Source of the DNA: Zeimonas sp032027205
GTDB lineage: Bacteria; Pseudomonadota; Gammaproteobacteria; Burkholderiales; Burkholderiaceae_E
Reading direction: 5' to 3'
Assembly: GCA_032027205.1 (NCBI GenBank)
Contig: JAVSMN010000001.1
Coordinates: 3,413,418 to 3,477,417, forward strand
DNA: 64,000 nt
Positions within the stretch are counted from its first letter, which is position 1. Every line of letters begins with the position of its first letter. Positions 8,595-18,784 of the stretch are shown one piece after another. The notes under the pieces were generated by a model. That model made no database searches, was not told where the DNA came from, and saw only the letters and a list, made by a program, of their open reading frames with translations. Made by a program: the position numbers and the translations under genes.

Positions 8595-11500
8595 CTACGC
8601 GAACGCTTCGGCGTACTCGCTCCATGCGTTCGAAGTGGAGAAGAGCTGGCCGAAGGTCGGATCGTTCGCGCCGCCGAACGCTCGCTCGACGGTGAGCTCC
8701 ACGGAGACACTGAAGAAGACGATCTCGATCTGCACCGTCAAGGTCGCGCGCCCGTACGCCTTGTCGCGCGCGCCGTCGTAGGTGAAGCTCAGCGTGAACT
8801 CGAGCGAGAGCTTGACCAGGCCGAGCACGCTCAGATGCCCGCCCATCCGCAGGTAGCCGCTCAGCGTCGGCGCCAGGTCGGTGCCCGGCTCCTTGCGCTC
8901 GAGCTTGAAGTAGATGCCGGCCATGATGTGGACGCCGCCGCTTGCGACGCCCAGGTCCACCGAGGCCGTTGCGCCGAACTCGAAGGCCGCTTCGACGACC
9001 TTCAGCCCCGCCGTGTCGAGCTGCAGATGGAAGAAGCCGCCGCCGCCGAAGATGCCGACCGAAAGCAGGAACGGGTGGGGCCGCTCGGATACGTTGAAGT
9101 CGAGCGACGGCCGACCGTCGAGGAACGGCAGCGTGAGCGCGGCGCCGAGGCTCACGTCCTTCAGCGCGAACACGCCGACGGCAACCGGCGGCAGTGCGAA
9201 CGAGAACGCGGCGCGGATGCCGTCGCCCAGGAAATCGAGGCTCGGTGTCTTGCCGAACAGATCGGGCGGGATCGCGTTGCGTAGTTCTTCGACGAACGCA
9301 AGGTCGCCCTTGAAGGCCAGGGGACGCTCGGCATCGAGATGCACCGTCACGATCGGCTTCGAGCCGCTCTGCGCGGCGAAACCGAACTCGGTGAACCTGA
9401 CCTCGACGACCTCGAGAAGCGTGATCGTGAAATCGTTCAGCTTCCCGACGAAGCTCGACTTCACGTCGGCTGCGACGGGCGCGCCCGCCGCATCGAAGGT
9501 CAATGGCTTCTCGATGCGCCCATCGACCACGAGCTTCGTGTTCGTCGACTTGGTGAACGACGCGATCTTCTTCGGCGCCCCCGCCGGCAGTCCGAGATCC
9601 TGGATCGTCGGCTCCCAGTGCAGCGTCGCGATCAGGAGTTTGCCGCCTGCGACGTCCTGCGATTGCGTTCGCAGCATCGGCGCCCCGTGCGCGATCGAAT
9701 CTATCTGCAGCAGGTCGTGGAGATCGAAAGTGCCGAACAGCGTCGCCGTGCCTTTCGGAAAGAAGCTCCCCGGGTCGAACTTGTCGACGGCGGCGTCCTG
9801 CGGTTTGCCGGCGAGCGGGCCCGTCTTGCGCGTCAACGCCGACACGCCCATGTTCGGCGTCGCGAAGCCGCCCGCCTTGTCGCTCGTGAACGCAACGCCG
9901 AGCGTGGCTGGAGCGACCGCGGCGAACGGATCACCGGCGGTGGGCGTCTCTTTCACCACTTCGGCGAACACGCCGCTGCCGTCGTCGATCCCGTTCGCCA
10001 CGAAGGGCGGGTACAGACGGATGGCCGTCGGTGCGTCGGTGCCGAGCAGTTCCTGCACCTGTGGCACGTCGACGTCGGCCTTCAGCAGTTGCGGCGTCTC
10101 ATGGCGAAGCACGAAGGTCAGTGTTCGCGTGACGAGCAGCGGATTGTCGGTGGGCGCCGCAGCGTCGCGCTCGGCGAACAGCATCTTCTGGCCGGGAACG
10201 TGCGCACTGCGATCGGCGATCGCCTTCGTGTCGCTGCTCTTGTTGTAGCGCGCGATGACTTCGTCGCGCACTGCGCCCACGGCAGTGCGAGACACGAACA
10301 TCATCGGGATCGTGAAGTCGACGCGATTGCCGCCGACGTCGGTGCCGAAGGCGTGGAACGCAAAGCGCGTCCGCGTCGTGGTCGACGTCATGACCTCGAC
10401 CCAGAACGAACGCGACGCGGCCGGCTCGTAGGCCGGCGACGCGATGTCGGGCGTCACGGCCGTCGTGATGCGCACCTTCTTGAAGGGCATGCCGCGATCG
10501 GCGGCGCCGAACGTCTTCTCCGGCTCGCGCACGATGATGAAGTTTCGCTGGTACAGGTGCGCCACCACGATGCCGCCCTGTTCCTTGAACTTGCGCTCGG
10601 TGACCTTCACCAGTGCCGCCCGATTGTGGAACGGCAGCAGTTCGCCTTCGTAGACAATGCGCACGTAGTGATCGCGTCCCTGCGCGGCAACGTGCATCCA
10701 CTGCGAGAGATCGAGCACTTCGTCCGGCTTCCACTGCAGCGCGTCGAGCCAGCCAGGGCGAACCATCGCGGGCTGCGCGCGCAGGTCGTGTTCGTCGACT
10801 CTCCCGACGCGCCGCACGGGCTCGAGGTGTCGGACGAGATCGTCGACATTCAACGCCTCGAACCGGAATCGCGGCGAAGCCTTGCGCACGACCGGCCAGT
10901 CTCCGTGGGAGCGCAGCCAGCCGCCGAGGCTCGACAGCATCAGCTGTTCCGCGCGGAACGGTTGCGGGACGTACGGTCGCCAGAACTCGAGCTGCAGCGC
11001 GGGCGCCGCCACTGGGTTCGACCCTGGCACGACCGGCCAGGGGAGCGACAGCGTGAACTCGCTTTCGTAGCCGTGGAACGCCGACGTCTTCACGACGATC
11101 TGGCGGCGATCGTTCGGTGTCATCGCGGCGCGCCCGAGGTCGGGATCGTCGATGCCCGGCGTGAGACCGGCGTTCGTGTCGTAGTCGTCGGACCAGATCG
11201 CGCGAAGCGGCGCCGCCGTGAGCGGCGTCAATTCCACCGGTGCTTCGCGACCGAGCTGCAAACGCGTGTGCCAAATCTCCGTGCGACCTCGCGAATTGAA
11301 CGGCGCGCGCCGGTGACCCCAGCGCACGTCTGCGCTCGGTGACACGATCAGCCGGTACGGAAGCTCGATCGCGGTTTCGGTTTCGGTCGGGTGCGAGATC
11401 GGAGGCGCCGCTGCGATCTCCTCGGCCGTCGGGTCGGTTCCGATCGCCGCGATGCGACTGACGCTTGCGTCGAGTTCCGACCAATCGAGCAGTCCGTCGA

Positions 11501-11846
11501 TCGTAAACGGAATGCGGGCGTCCGGGCGCACCTGGAACACGAGCCGGCTGCCCCGTGCGATGCGTGCCGACACGCTTCCGGGCGCGCCTGGCGACTCGAT
11601 CGTCGTCGGCGGTGGTTGCGCAGCCGGCGCATCGGAGTCGGGCGTGAAGATCGCCGCTTCGTAGTAGGCGCTCTCCGCGATCGCCTGCGCAGGGAAATGG
11701 AACGCGAGGAAGGCGGGCTGGTCGACGTCGTCGACGACGATCGCTGGCTCGCCGTGCTGCGGTCGGTCGACGCGCAGGTTTCGACCTTCGACGCGAAGTC
11801 GAAGCAGGTCGTCGGGTCTCGTGATTTCGACCGAGAGCGTCATCAC
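8595..11846 (-). CDS. Large beta-rich protein of unknown function, middle gene of the tail-like unit
   Basis: This 1083-aa protein is not recognised. It begins with GTG directly followed by ATG (11843), so the exact start is uncertain by one codon; GAGG lies 8 bases before the GTG. The last 250 residues alternate small and hydrophobic residues with many Gly and Phe (for example IFGGGGFFHLQL), as in long amphipathic beta-strands. There is no signal peptide, so an ordinary outer-membrane barrel is unlikely. It lies between the sheath-leader protein (99 bp upstream) and the 1465-aa protein (21 bp downstream). The order and strand suggest one transcription unit. Confidence 0.8.
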   Translation of the reverse strand: MMTLSVEITRPDDLLRLRVEGRNLRVDRPQHGEPAIVVDDVDQPAFLAFHFPAQAIAESAYYEAAIFTPDSDAPAAQPPPTTIESPGAPGSVSARIARGSRLVFQVRPDARIPFTIDGLLDWSELDASVSRIAAIGTDPTAEEIAAAPPISHPTETETAIELPYRLIVSPSADVRWGHRRAPFNSRGRTEIWHTRLQLGREAPVELTPLTAAPLRAIWSDDYDTNAGLTPGIDDPDLGRAAMTPNDRRQIVVKTSAFHGYESEFTLSLPWPVVPGSNPVAAPALQLEFWRPYVPQPFRAEQLMLSSLGGWLRSHGDWPVVRKASPRFRFEALNVDDLVRHLEPVRRVGRVDEHDLRAQPAMVRPGWLDALQWKPDEVLDLSQWMHVAAQGRDHYVRIVYEGELLPFHNRAALVKVTERKFKEQGGIVVAHLYQRNFIIVREPEKTFGAADRGMPFKKVRITTAVTPDIASPAYEPAASRSFWVEVMTSTTTRTRFAFHAFGTDVGGNRVDFTIPMMFVSRTAVGAVRDEVIARYNKSSDTKAIADRSAHVPGQKMLFAERDAAAPTDNPLLVTRTLTFVLRHETPQLLKADVDVPQVQELLGTDAPTAIRLYPPFVANGIDDGSGVFAEVVKETPTAGDPFAAVAPATLGVAFTSDKAGGFATPNMGVSALTRKTGPLAGKPQDAAVDKFDPGSFFPKGTATLFGTFDLHDLLQIDSIAHGAPMLRTQSQDVAGGKLLIATLHWEPTIQDLGLPAGAPKKIASFTKSTNTKLVVDGRIEKPLTFDAAGAPVAADVKSSFVGKLNDFTITLLEVVEVRFTEFGFAAQSGSKPIVTVHLDAERPLAFKGDLAFVEELRNAIPPDLFGKTPSLDFLGDGIRAAFSFALPPVAVGVFALKDVSLGAALTLPFLDGRPSLDFNVSERPHPFLLSVGIFGGGGFFHLQLDTAGLKVVEAAFEFGATASVDLGVASGGVHIMAGIYFKLERKEPGTDLAPTLSGYLRMGGHLSVLGLVKLSLEFTLSFTYDGARDKAYGRATLTVQIEIVFFSVSVELTVERAFGGANDPTFGQLFSTSNAWSEYAEAFA

Positions 11847-11945
11847 CGCACGGACCTCGAAAGGCAGTTGCGGAGTGCGCCTTACGCTACGCCTGCATGA
11901 ACGGCGCCGTCAACGGCGACGCGACGCGTGCGTACTGACGCGGGC

Positions 11946-12731
11946 TCAGGTCGTATGGGGCGCCGTGAAGCCCGTATCGATCGACCAGGCGTCCTGCTCG
12001 TGCACGAGACGCGCCAACGCGACGGCGTGCGTGGGCACGCGCGCAGACATCGCGATGATCGAAGCTTCCTCGAAGTCCGTCGCCTCGGGGCCGTTCGGCC
12101 CGGGCACCGGGTTGCATGGCCGATCCCATCGCCGCAGCGAGACGAAGGCTTCGGTCGCGCCGGTCGGCAGCGGCAACGATGCGCGCTCGGGCACTGCGAT
12201 GTCGTCGCCGCAGGCGTCGATCGCGTAACCGGGCTCGACGATCACGCGCTCGCCAGCACCGTCCGGAACGACTTCGACGCCGAGGCCGGTGACGATGCCG
12301 GACCCGTGCAGCAGGCGGTTGTGGCGCCGAAGCTTTTCGCGCAGATAGTCCTGTTCCGCGGCAAGCGTCGCAACGTCGAGCAGGCGCCCCGCGAAGAAGC
12401 GCGGCCGCACCAGCGGCACGTGCGCCGATCCGCACGGCGGCTGCAGCAATGGGGAAAACGCGTGCAGTGCCGCATCGCGCCGAGCGTGCGATGGGCCGCT
12501 CTCTGCGTGAACGAGCGAGTCCGCCAGCCATGCGCACAGTTCGATCACCGTGATGCCGGGGTCGGAGTCGTTCAAGCCCGCCCAATCGCCGGGGATCCCG
12601 GCGATGTGTTCGACGCTCTCGATGAACCGTTGCGCGAGGACAGCGTCGACCGAAGTGCAGACACCCGGGATCGGTCTCGACGGGGAATCGAATTCCTCGA
12701 CGTAGACGCCCGGCGCAAGATATTCAGGCAC
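11946..12731 (-). CDS. Chimeric tail-related protein: sheath N-terminal leader, baseplate-J-like motif and a third conserved domain
   Basis: The 261-aa product opens with PEYLAPGVYVEE, the hallmark N-terminus of contractile-tail sheath proteins, and continues for about 28 residues in that style. It then switches to a segment around residues 56-75 containing DPGITVIELCAWLAD, which resembles the start of gpJ-type baseplate proteins. From about residue 105 (RFFAGRLL, then EKLRRHNRLLHGSGIVTGL) it resembles a domain I associate with tail-like and eCIS-type loci. A full sheath would be over 350 aa and would lack these later parts. The GTG start is fixed by an AGGAGG six bases upstream. No tube, AAA ATPase or full baseplate gene is nearby. 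Homologies are judged by eye. Confidence 0.75.
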   Translation of the reverse strand: MPEYLAPGVYVEEFDSPSRPIPGVCTSVDAVLAQRFIESVEHIAGIPGDWAGLNDSDPGITVIELCAWLADSLVHAESGPSHARRDAALHAFSPLLQPPCGSAHVPLVRPRFFAGRLLDVATLAAEQDYLREKLRRHNRLLHGSGIVTGLGVEVVPDGAGERVIVEPGYAIDACGDDIAVPERASLPLPTGATEAFVSLRRWDRPCNPVPGPNGPEATDFEEASIIAMSARVPTHAVALARLVHEQDAWSIDTGFTAPHTT

Positions 12732-12737
12732 GGCGAG

Positions 12738-12743
12738 CCTCCT
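12738..12743 (-). promoter_or_regulatory. Strong ribosome binding site of the sheath-leader gene
   Basis: On the minus strand this reads AGGAGG, with six bases to the GTG at 12731. It decides the start in favour of the residues VPEYLAPG over a longer upstream reading frame and places the sheath signature at the extreme N-terminus, where sheath proteins carry it. Confidence 0.7.
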
Positions 12744-12818
12744 GCGAAGAGCGTCGGCTGCGGACAGCTTATCGCAGCGCAATCGGCCGGCGATATCGGT
12801 CGATCCGCCCACGCTGGC

Positions 12819-14087
12819 TCAGCCCAGCGCCTGCTCCAGGTCGGCGAGCAGATCCTCCGCCGCCTCGATCCCGCAGGCGAGCCGAACCAGGTTCGGCGCG
12901 ATGCCGGCGGCGCGCATCTGCTCGTCGTCCAGCGTGCCGGCCACCATCGCGGCGGCGTGCACGGCAAGCGACTCGACCCCGCCGAGGCTCACCGCCTGCG
13001 TGAAGCGGCGAAGCTGCGAGACGAAGCGGGCGGTGCGTGCGTAGTCGCCGGCGACGCGTACCGATAGCACGCCGCCGAAGCCGCGCATCTGTGAGCGCGC
13101 CAGCGCGTGTTGCGGATGGCTCTCGAGCCCCGGGTAGTGCACGGCCTCCACGCCCGGGTGCGCCTCGAGAAAGCGTGCGACGCGCATCGCGTTGTCGTTG
13201 GCGCGCTGCACGCGCAGCGCCAGCGTGCGCAGCCCGCGCAGCAGCAGCCATGCATCGAAGGCGCCCAGCGTCGCGCCGAGCGCGATCGTGCCGCGCCAGA
13301 TGCGCTCGAGGATCTCGTCGCGCGCGACGATGGCGCCGGCGATCAGATCGTGATGTCCGCCGAGGTACTTGGTCGCGCTGTGCACGACGACGTCGACGCC
13401 GAGCGCGAGCGGTTGCTGGTTCAGCGGCGTGGCGAAGGTGTTGTCGGCGACCGTGATCGTGCCGCTCGCGCGCGCCGCTTCGGCAACGGCGCGCAGGTCG
13501 GTGATCGCCATCGTCGGGTTCGACGGCGTCTCGAGCATCGCGAGTTTCGCGCCGCGCCCGATCGCCGCGACCAGCGCGGCCGTATCCGCCTGGTCGACGC
13601 GCTCGACATGCACGCCGAAGCGCGGCAGCAACTCGGTGAACCAATGCGTGCTGCCCATGTAGTGGCTCGTCTGCGCGACGACGCGGTCGCCGGCGCCGAG
13701 CAGGCCCAGCAGCACGGAGGAGACGGCGCCCATGCCGCTCGCCGTCATCAGCGCATTTTCGCCGCCTTCGAGCCGCGCAATGAGGCGCGCGGCGCGTTCG
13801 TGGGTCGGATTCCCGTAGCGGGTGTAGAAGCGCTGCGGCCGAACGCCGGTGGCCATCTCGGCGAATTCGCCCGCATCGCGCGCCGACCACGTGACCGACA
13901 TGTGGACCGCAGGCGCCAGCTCGGGATCGAAAACGCCCGCTTCGCGATCTCCGTGGACGACAATCGTGTCGGCGCTCTCGAAGCCGCCGCTATCGGTTTC
14001 GCGGCTGCTGGCGCCGCTTTCGTTGCTGCGGTTCGCCGGTTTCTCCGGCGACGAATGGGCTGCGGGCTGGCTGCGGTCTTCGGGCAT
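12819..14087 (-). CDS. PLP-dependent trans-sulfuration enzyme (cystathionine gamma-synthase/beta-lyase type)
   Basis: This 422-aa protein belongs to the Cys/Met-metabolism PLP family, which makes or cleaves cystathionine or related thioethers in the cytoplasm. The PLP lysine is K240 in HSATKYLGG. The upstream RYGNPT and the SGMGA phosphate-binding turn are intact. The first 36 residues are Ser/Pro-rich and not conserved. I chose the ATG at 14087; an upstream in-frame ATG at 14138 would run into the small divergent ORF at 14127. The exact reaction (gamma-synthase, beta-lyase, or methionine gamma-lyase) cannot be told from sequence alone. No met or cys gene is adjacent. Confidence 0.88.
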   Translation of the reverse strand: MPEDRSQPAAHSSPEKPANRSNESGASSRETDSGGFESADTIVVHGDREAGVFDPELAPAVHMSVTWSARDAGEFAEMATGVRPQRFYTRYGNPTHERAARLIARLEGGENALMTASGMGAVSSVLLGLLGAGDRVVAQTSHYMGSTHWFTELLPRFGVHVERVDQADTAALVAAIGRGAKLAMLETPSNPTMAITDLRAVAEAARASGTITVADNTFATPLNQQPLALGVDVVVHSATKYLGGHHDLIAGAIVARDEILERIWRGTIALGATLGAFDAWLLLRGLRTLALRVQRANDNAMRVARFLEAHPGVEAVHYPGLESHPQHALARSQMRGFGGVLSVRVAGDYARTARFVSQLRRFTQAVSLGGVESLAVHAAAMVAGTLDDEQMRAAGIAPNLVRLACGIEAAEDLLADLEQALG

Positions 14088-14126
14088 CGGGCGCGGGCGC
14101 CCTCGGGCACCCAGTAGAATGACGCG

Positions 14127-14294
14127 ATGCAAGATCATCGCACGGTGCGCCTCGTCCGCTTCGCGCTCGCCTTTCTCGGCGTGTCGTTGTTGGGCTTCGT
14201 TCTTGCGTGGTCGTTCCTCGCCTATCGCGACCCGAACCTGGTCGTGAGTTTCGCGTCCCTGCTGCAGGCGTGCGGCATTCCGGTAGGACGCTGA
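14127..14294 (+). CDS. Small single-pass membrane protein (55 aa), unknown
   Basis: An ATG ORF of 55 codons encodes a basic N-terminus (MQDHRTVRLVRF), one hydrophobic helix (about residues 13-32) and a short polar tail. It runs divergently from the PLP enzyme gene and ends 36 bp before parE. TAGAAT, a good -10 hexamer, ends at 14120, so a transcript would begin at or next to the ATG. No Shine-Dalgarno sequence is seen. It could therefore be a leaderless small gene or simply the leader of the parE transcript. I do not recognise a family. Confidence 0.45.
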   Translation: MQDHRTVRLVRFALAFLGVSLLGFVLAWSFLAYRDPNLVVSFASLLQACGIPVGR

Positions 14295-14329
14295 AGCGCG
14301 GCGTCCGTTCCCTTTCCACTCCTCGCAGC

Positions 14330-16309
<1,980 letters not shown>

Positions 16310-16329
16310 GCTTCCTGCCGTAACGACGA

Positions 16330-18672
16330 ATGAACGACCAGATCGAAATTCCGATCGAGGAAGACGACGACGAGGCGTTGACGCTCGCGCGCTACGCCGA
16401 GCGCGCGTACCTCGACTACGCGGTGTCCGTCGTCAAGGGCCGCGCGCTGCCCGACGTCTGTGACGGCCAGAAGCCGGTGCAGCGCCGCATCCTCTACGCG
16501 ATGAACGAGATGGGCCTCGGGCCCGGCGCCAAGCCGGTGAAGTCGGCGCGCGTCGTCGGCGACGTGCTCGGCAAGTTCCATCCGCACGGCGACACCGCGG
16601 CGTACGACGCGCTGGTGCGCATGGCGCAGTCGTTCACGCTGCGTTATCCGCTGATCGACGGCCATGGCAACTTCGGCTCGCGCGACGGCGACTCTGCGGC
16701 GGCGATGCGCTACACCGAGGCGCGGCTGACCCCCTACGCGCGGCTGCTGCTCGACGAGATCGACCAGGGCACGGTCGACTTCATCGCCAACTACGACGGC
16801 TCGACGAAGGAGCCTCGCCTGCTGCCTGCGCGACTGCCGATGCTGCTGCTGAACGGCGCATCGGGCATCGCCGTGGGCATGGCCACCGAGATCCCGCCGC
16901 ACAACCTGCGCGAGATCGCGACCGCCGCGGTCGCCGTGCTGAAGGATCCGAAGATCGACTCGGCCGCGCTCGCGCAGATCGTTCCCGGGCCCGACTTCCC
17001 CGGCGGGGGGCAGATCATCTCGTCGCCCGACGACATCCGCGAGATCTACGAGACCGGGCGCGGCTCGATCAAGATGCGCGGGCGGCACGCGATCGAGGAG
17101 CTCGCGCGCGGGCAGTGGCAGCTCGTCGTCACCGAACTGCCGCAGGGCGTCTCGACGCAGCGCGTGCTCGAGGAGATCGAGGAGCTCACCAACCCGAAGG
17201 TGCGCGCCGGGAAGAAGTCGCTCACGCCCGAGCAGCTGCAGCTGAAGTCGACGGTGCTCGCCGTGCTCGACACCGTGCGCGACGAGTCGGGCAAGGAGGC
17301 GCCGGTGCGCCTCGTCTTCGAGCCGAAGACTTCGAAGATCGACTCCGACGAGCTGCTGCGCGTGCTGCGCGCGCACACCAGCCTCGAGACCGGCGTCGCG
17401 GTGAACCTGGTCATGATCGGGCTGGATGGTCGTCCGCGGCAGAAGAACCTCGCGACGATCCTCGCCGAGTGGTGCGAGTTCCGCGTCGACACCGTCACGC
17501 GGCGCAGTCGGCATCGTCTCGGGCAGGTCGACGATCGCATCCACATCCTCGAAGGGCGCCAGCTCGTGCTGCTGCGCATCGACGAGGTGATCCGCATCAT
17601 CCGCGAGTCCGACGAACCGAAGCCCGCGCTGATCGACGCCTTCGGCCTGACCGACCGACAGGCCGAGGACATCCTCGAGATCCGGCTGCGGCAGCTGGCG
17701 CGGCTCGAGGCGATCCGCATCGAGAAGGAGCTGGCCTCGCTGCGCGACGAGCGCGAGAAGCTCGACACGCTGCTGAAGAGCCCGGCGAAGATGCGCAGGC
17801 AAGTGATCCAGGAGATCGAGGCCGACGCGAAGCAGTACGGCGACGATCGCCGCACGCTGATCGAGGTCGCCGAGCGCACGACGATCGAAGTGCGCGTGCC
17901 CGAGGAGCCGGTCACCGTCATCTTCTCGGAGAAGGGCTGGGTGCGCGCGCGCCAGGGGCACGACCCCGACTACGACCCGGCCCAGGCCGGGTTCAAGACG
18001 GGCGACGCGTTCTACGGTGCTTTCGAGGTGATGACCACCGACAACCTGTACGCGATCGACACGACCGGTCGCGTCTTCACGATCGGCGTGTCGCAGCTGC
18101 CGTCGGCGCGCGGCGACGGCGTGCCGGTGACGAGCTTCGTCGAACTCGAGCCCGGCGCGCGCATCGAGCACGTGTTCGCCGCGCCCGCCGACACCGGCGT
18201 GCTGCTGTCGACGCGTCGCGGCTACGGGCTGATCTGCCAGGCGAGCGATCTCGTCGGGCGCACGCGCCAGGGCAAGAGCTTCGTCGCCGTCGAGCAGGGC
18301 GACGCGTCGGCGCGACCCGCGCTCTTCGTGCCGGGGATGGACCGGGTGCTGTGCGTCTCGCGCGCGGGCCACGCGCTCGTCTTCGACCTCGCCGAGGTGA
18401 AGGCGCTGCGCAACGGCGGCCGCGGCGTCACGATGCTCAAGGTCGACGAGTCCGACCCGATGCAGCAGGCGATCGTCTTCGGCCGCGAAGGCGTGCGCGT
18501 GCAGGGAACCGGCCGCGGCGGCAAGGCGGTCGACCGCGTGCTCTCGGGCGCGGCGCTCGAAGCCTGGCGCGGCACGCGCGCGCGCAAGGGGCGCTACCTG
18601 GAGCCGCGCGTGTCAGAGGCGACGCTGTCGCTGCCGAAGCCGCCGCCGAAGTCGGCGCCCAACGGCACTTGA
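16330..18672 (+). CDS. parC: DNA topoisomerase IV subunit A
   Basis: This 780-aa protein is the DNA-cleaving subunit of topoisomerase IV. The catalytic tyrosine is Y128 in AMRYTEARL. The quinolone-determining region is HPHGDTAAYDAL (84-95), so Thr89 and Asp93 occupy the positions of E. coli Ser80 and Glu84. The C-terminal third holds the beta-pinwheel blades, with a short Lys/Pro tail. It is 20 bp downstream of parE. The arrangement parE-parC followed by htpG looks like ordinary chromosomal core. Confidence 0.96.
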   Translation: MNDQIEIPIEEDDDEALTLARYAERAYLDYAVSVVKGRALPDVCDGQKPVQRRILYAMNEMGLGPGAKPVKSARVVGDVLGKFHPHGDTAAYDALVRMAQSFTLRYPLIDGHGNFGSRDGDSAAAMRYTEARLTPYARLLLDEIDQGTVDFIANYDGSTKEPRLLPARLPMLLLNGASGIAVGMATEIPPHNLREIATAAVAVLKDPKIDSAALAQIVPGPDFPGGGQIISSPDDIREIYETGRGSIKMRGRHAIEELARGQWQLVVTELPQGVSTQRVLEEIEELTNPKVRAGKKSLTPEQLQLKSTVLAVLDTVRDESGKEAPVRLVFEPKTSKIDSDELLRVLRAHTSLETGVAVNLVMIGLDGRPRQKNLATILAEWCEFRVDTVTRRSRHRLGQVDDRIHILEGRQLVLLRIDEVIRIIRESDEPKPALIDAFGLTDRQAEDILEIRLRQLARLEAIRIEKELASLRDEREKLDTLLKSPAKMRRQVIQEIEADAKQYGDDRRTLIEVAERTTIEVRVPEEPVTVIFSEKGWVRARQGHDPDYDPAQAGFKTGDAFYGAFEVMTTDNLYAIDTTGRVFTIGVSQLPSARGDGVPVTSFVELEPGARIEHVFAAPADTGVLLSTRRGYGLICQASDLVGRTRQGKSFVAVEQGDASARPALFVPGMDRVLCVSRAGHALVFDLAEVKALRNGGRGVTMLKVDESDPMQQAIVFGREGVRVQGTGRGGKAVDRVLSGAALEAWRGTRARKGRYLEPRVSEATLSLPKPPPKSAPNGT

Positions 18673-18784
18673 AAACGACCGCCCGCGCCCCGATCTGCGG
18701 CGCGGGTTCTCGGGTGCCGGCGCTGCTTCTGCGGCGCCGCTCCGCTCCCACCGTTCCACCCGTTTCCGACTGGTGCCGATTCCG

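Noticed and set aside
11887..12585. Alternative frame continuing the sheath-leader protein past its stop
   Set aside because: The overlapping frame reads plausibly for about 25 residues after 11946, but nothing known supports it and the annotated stop is clean. A frameshift cannot be claimed without comparison.
4176..12731. Complete contractile injection system or prophage
   Set aside because: No tube, full sheath, spike, AAA ATPase, capsid, terminase or integrase genes are present; only a sheath-like N-terminal arm and a J-like motif are seen.
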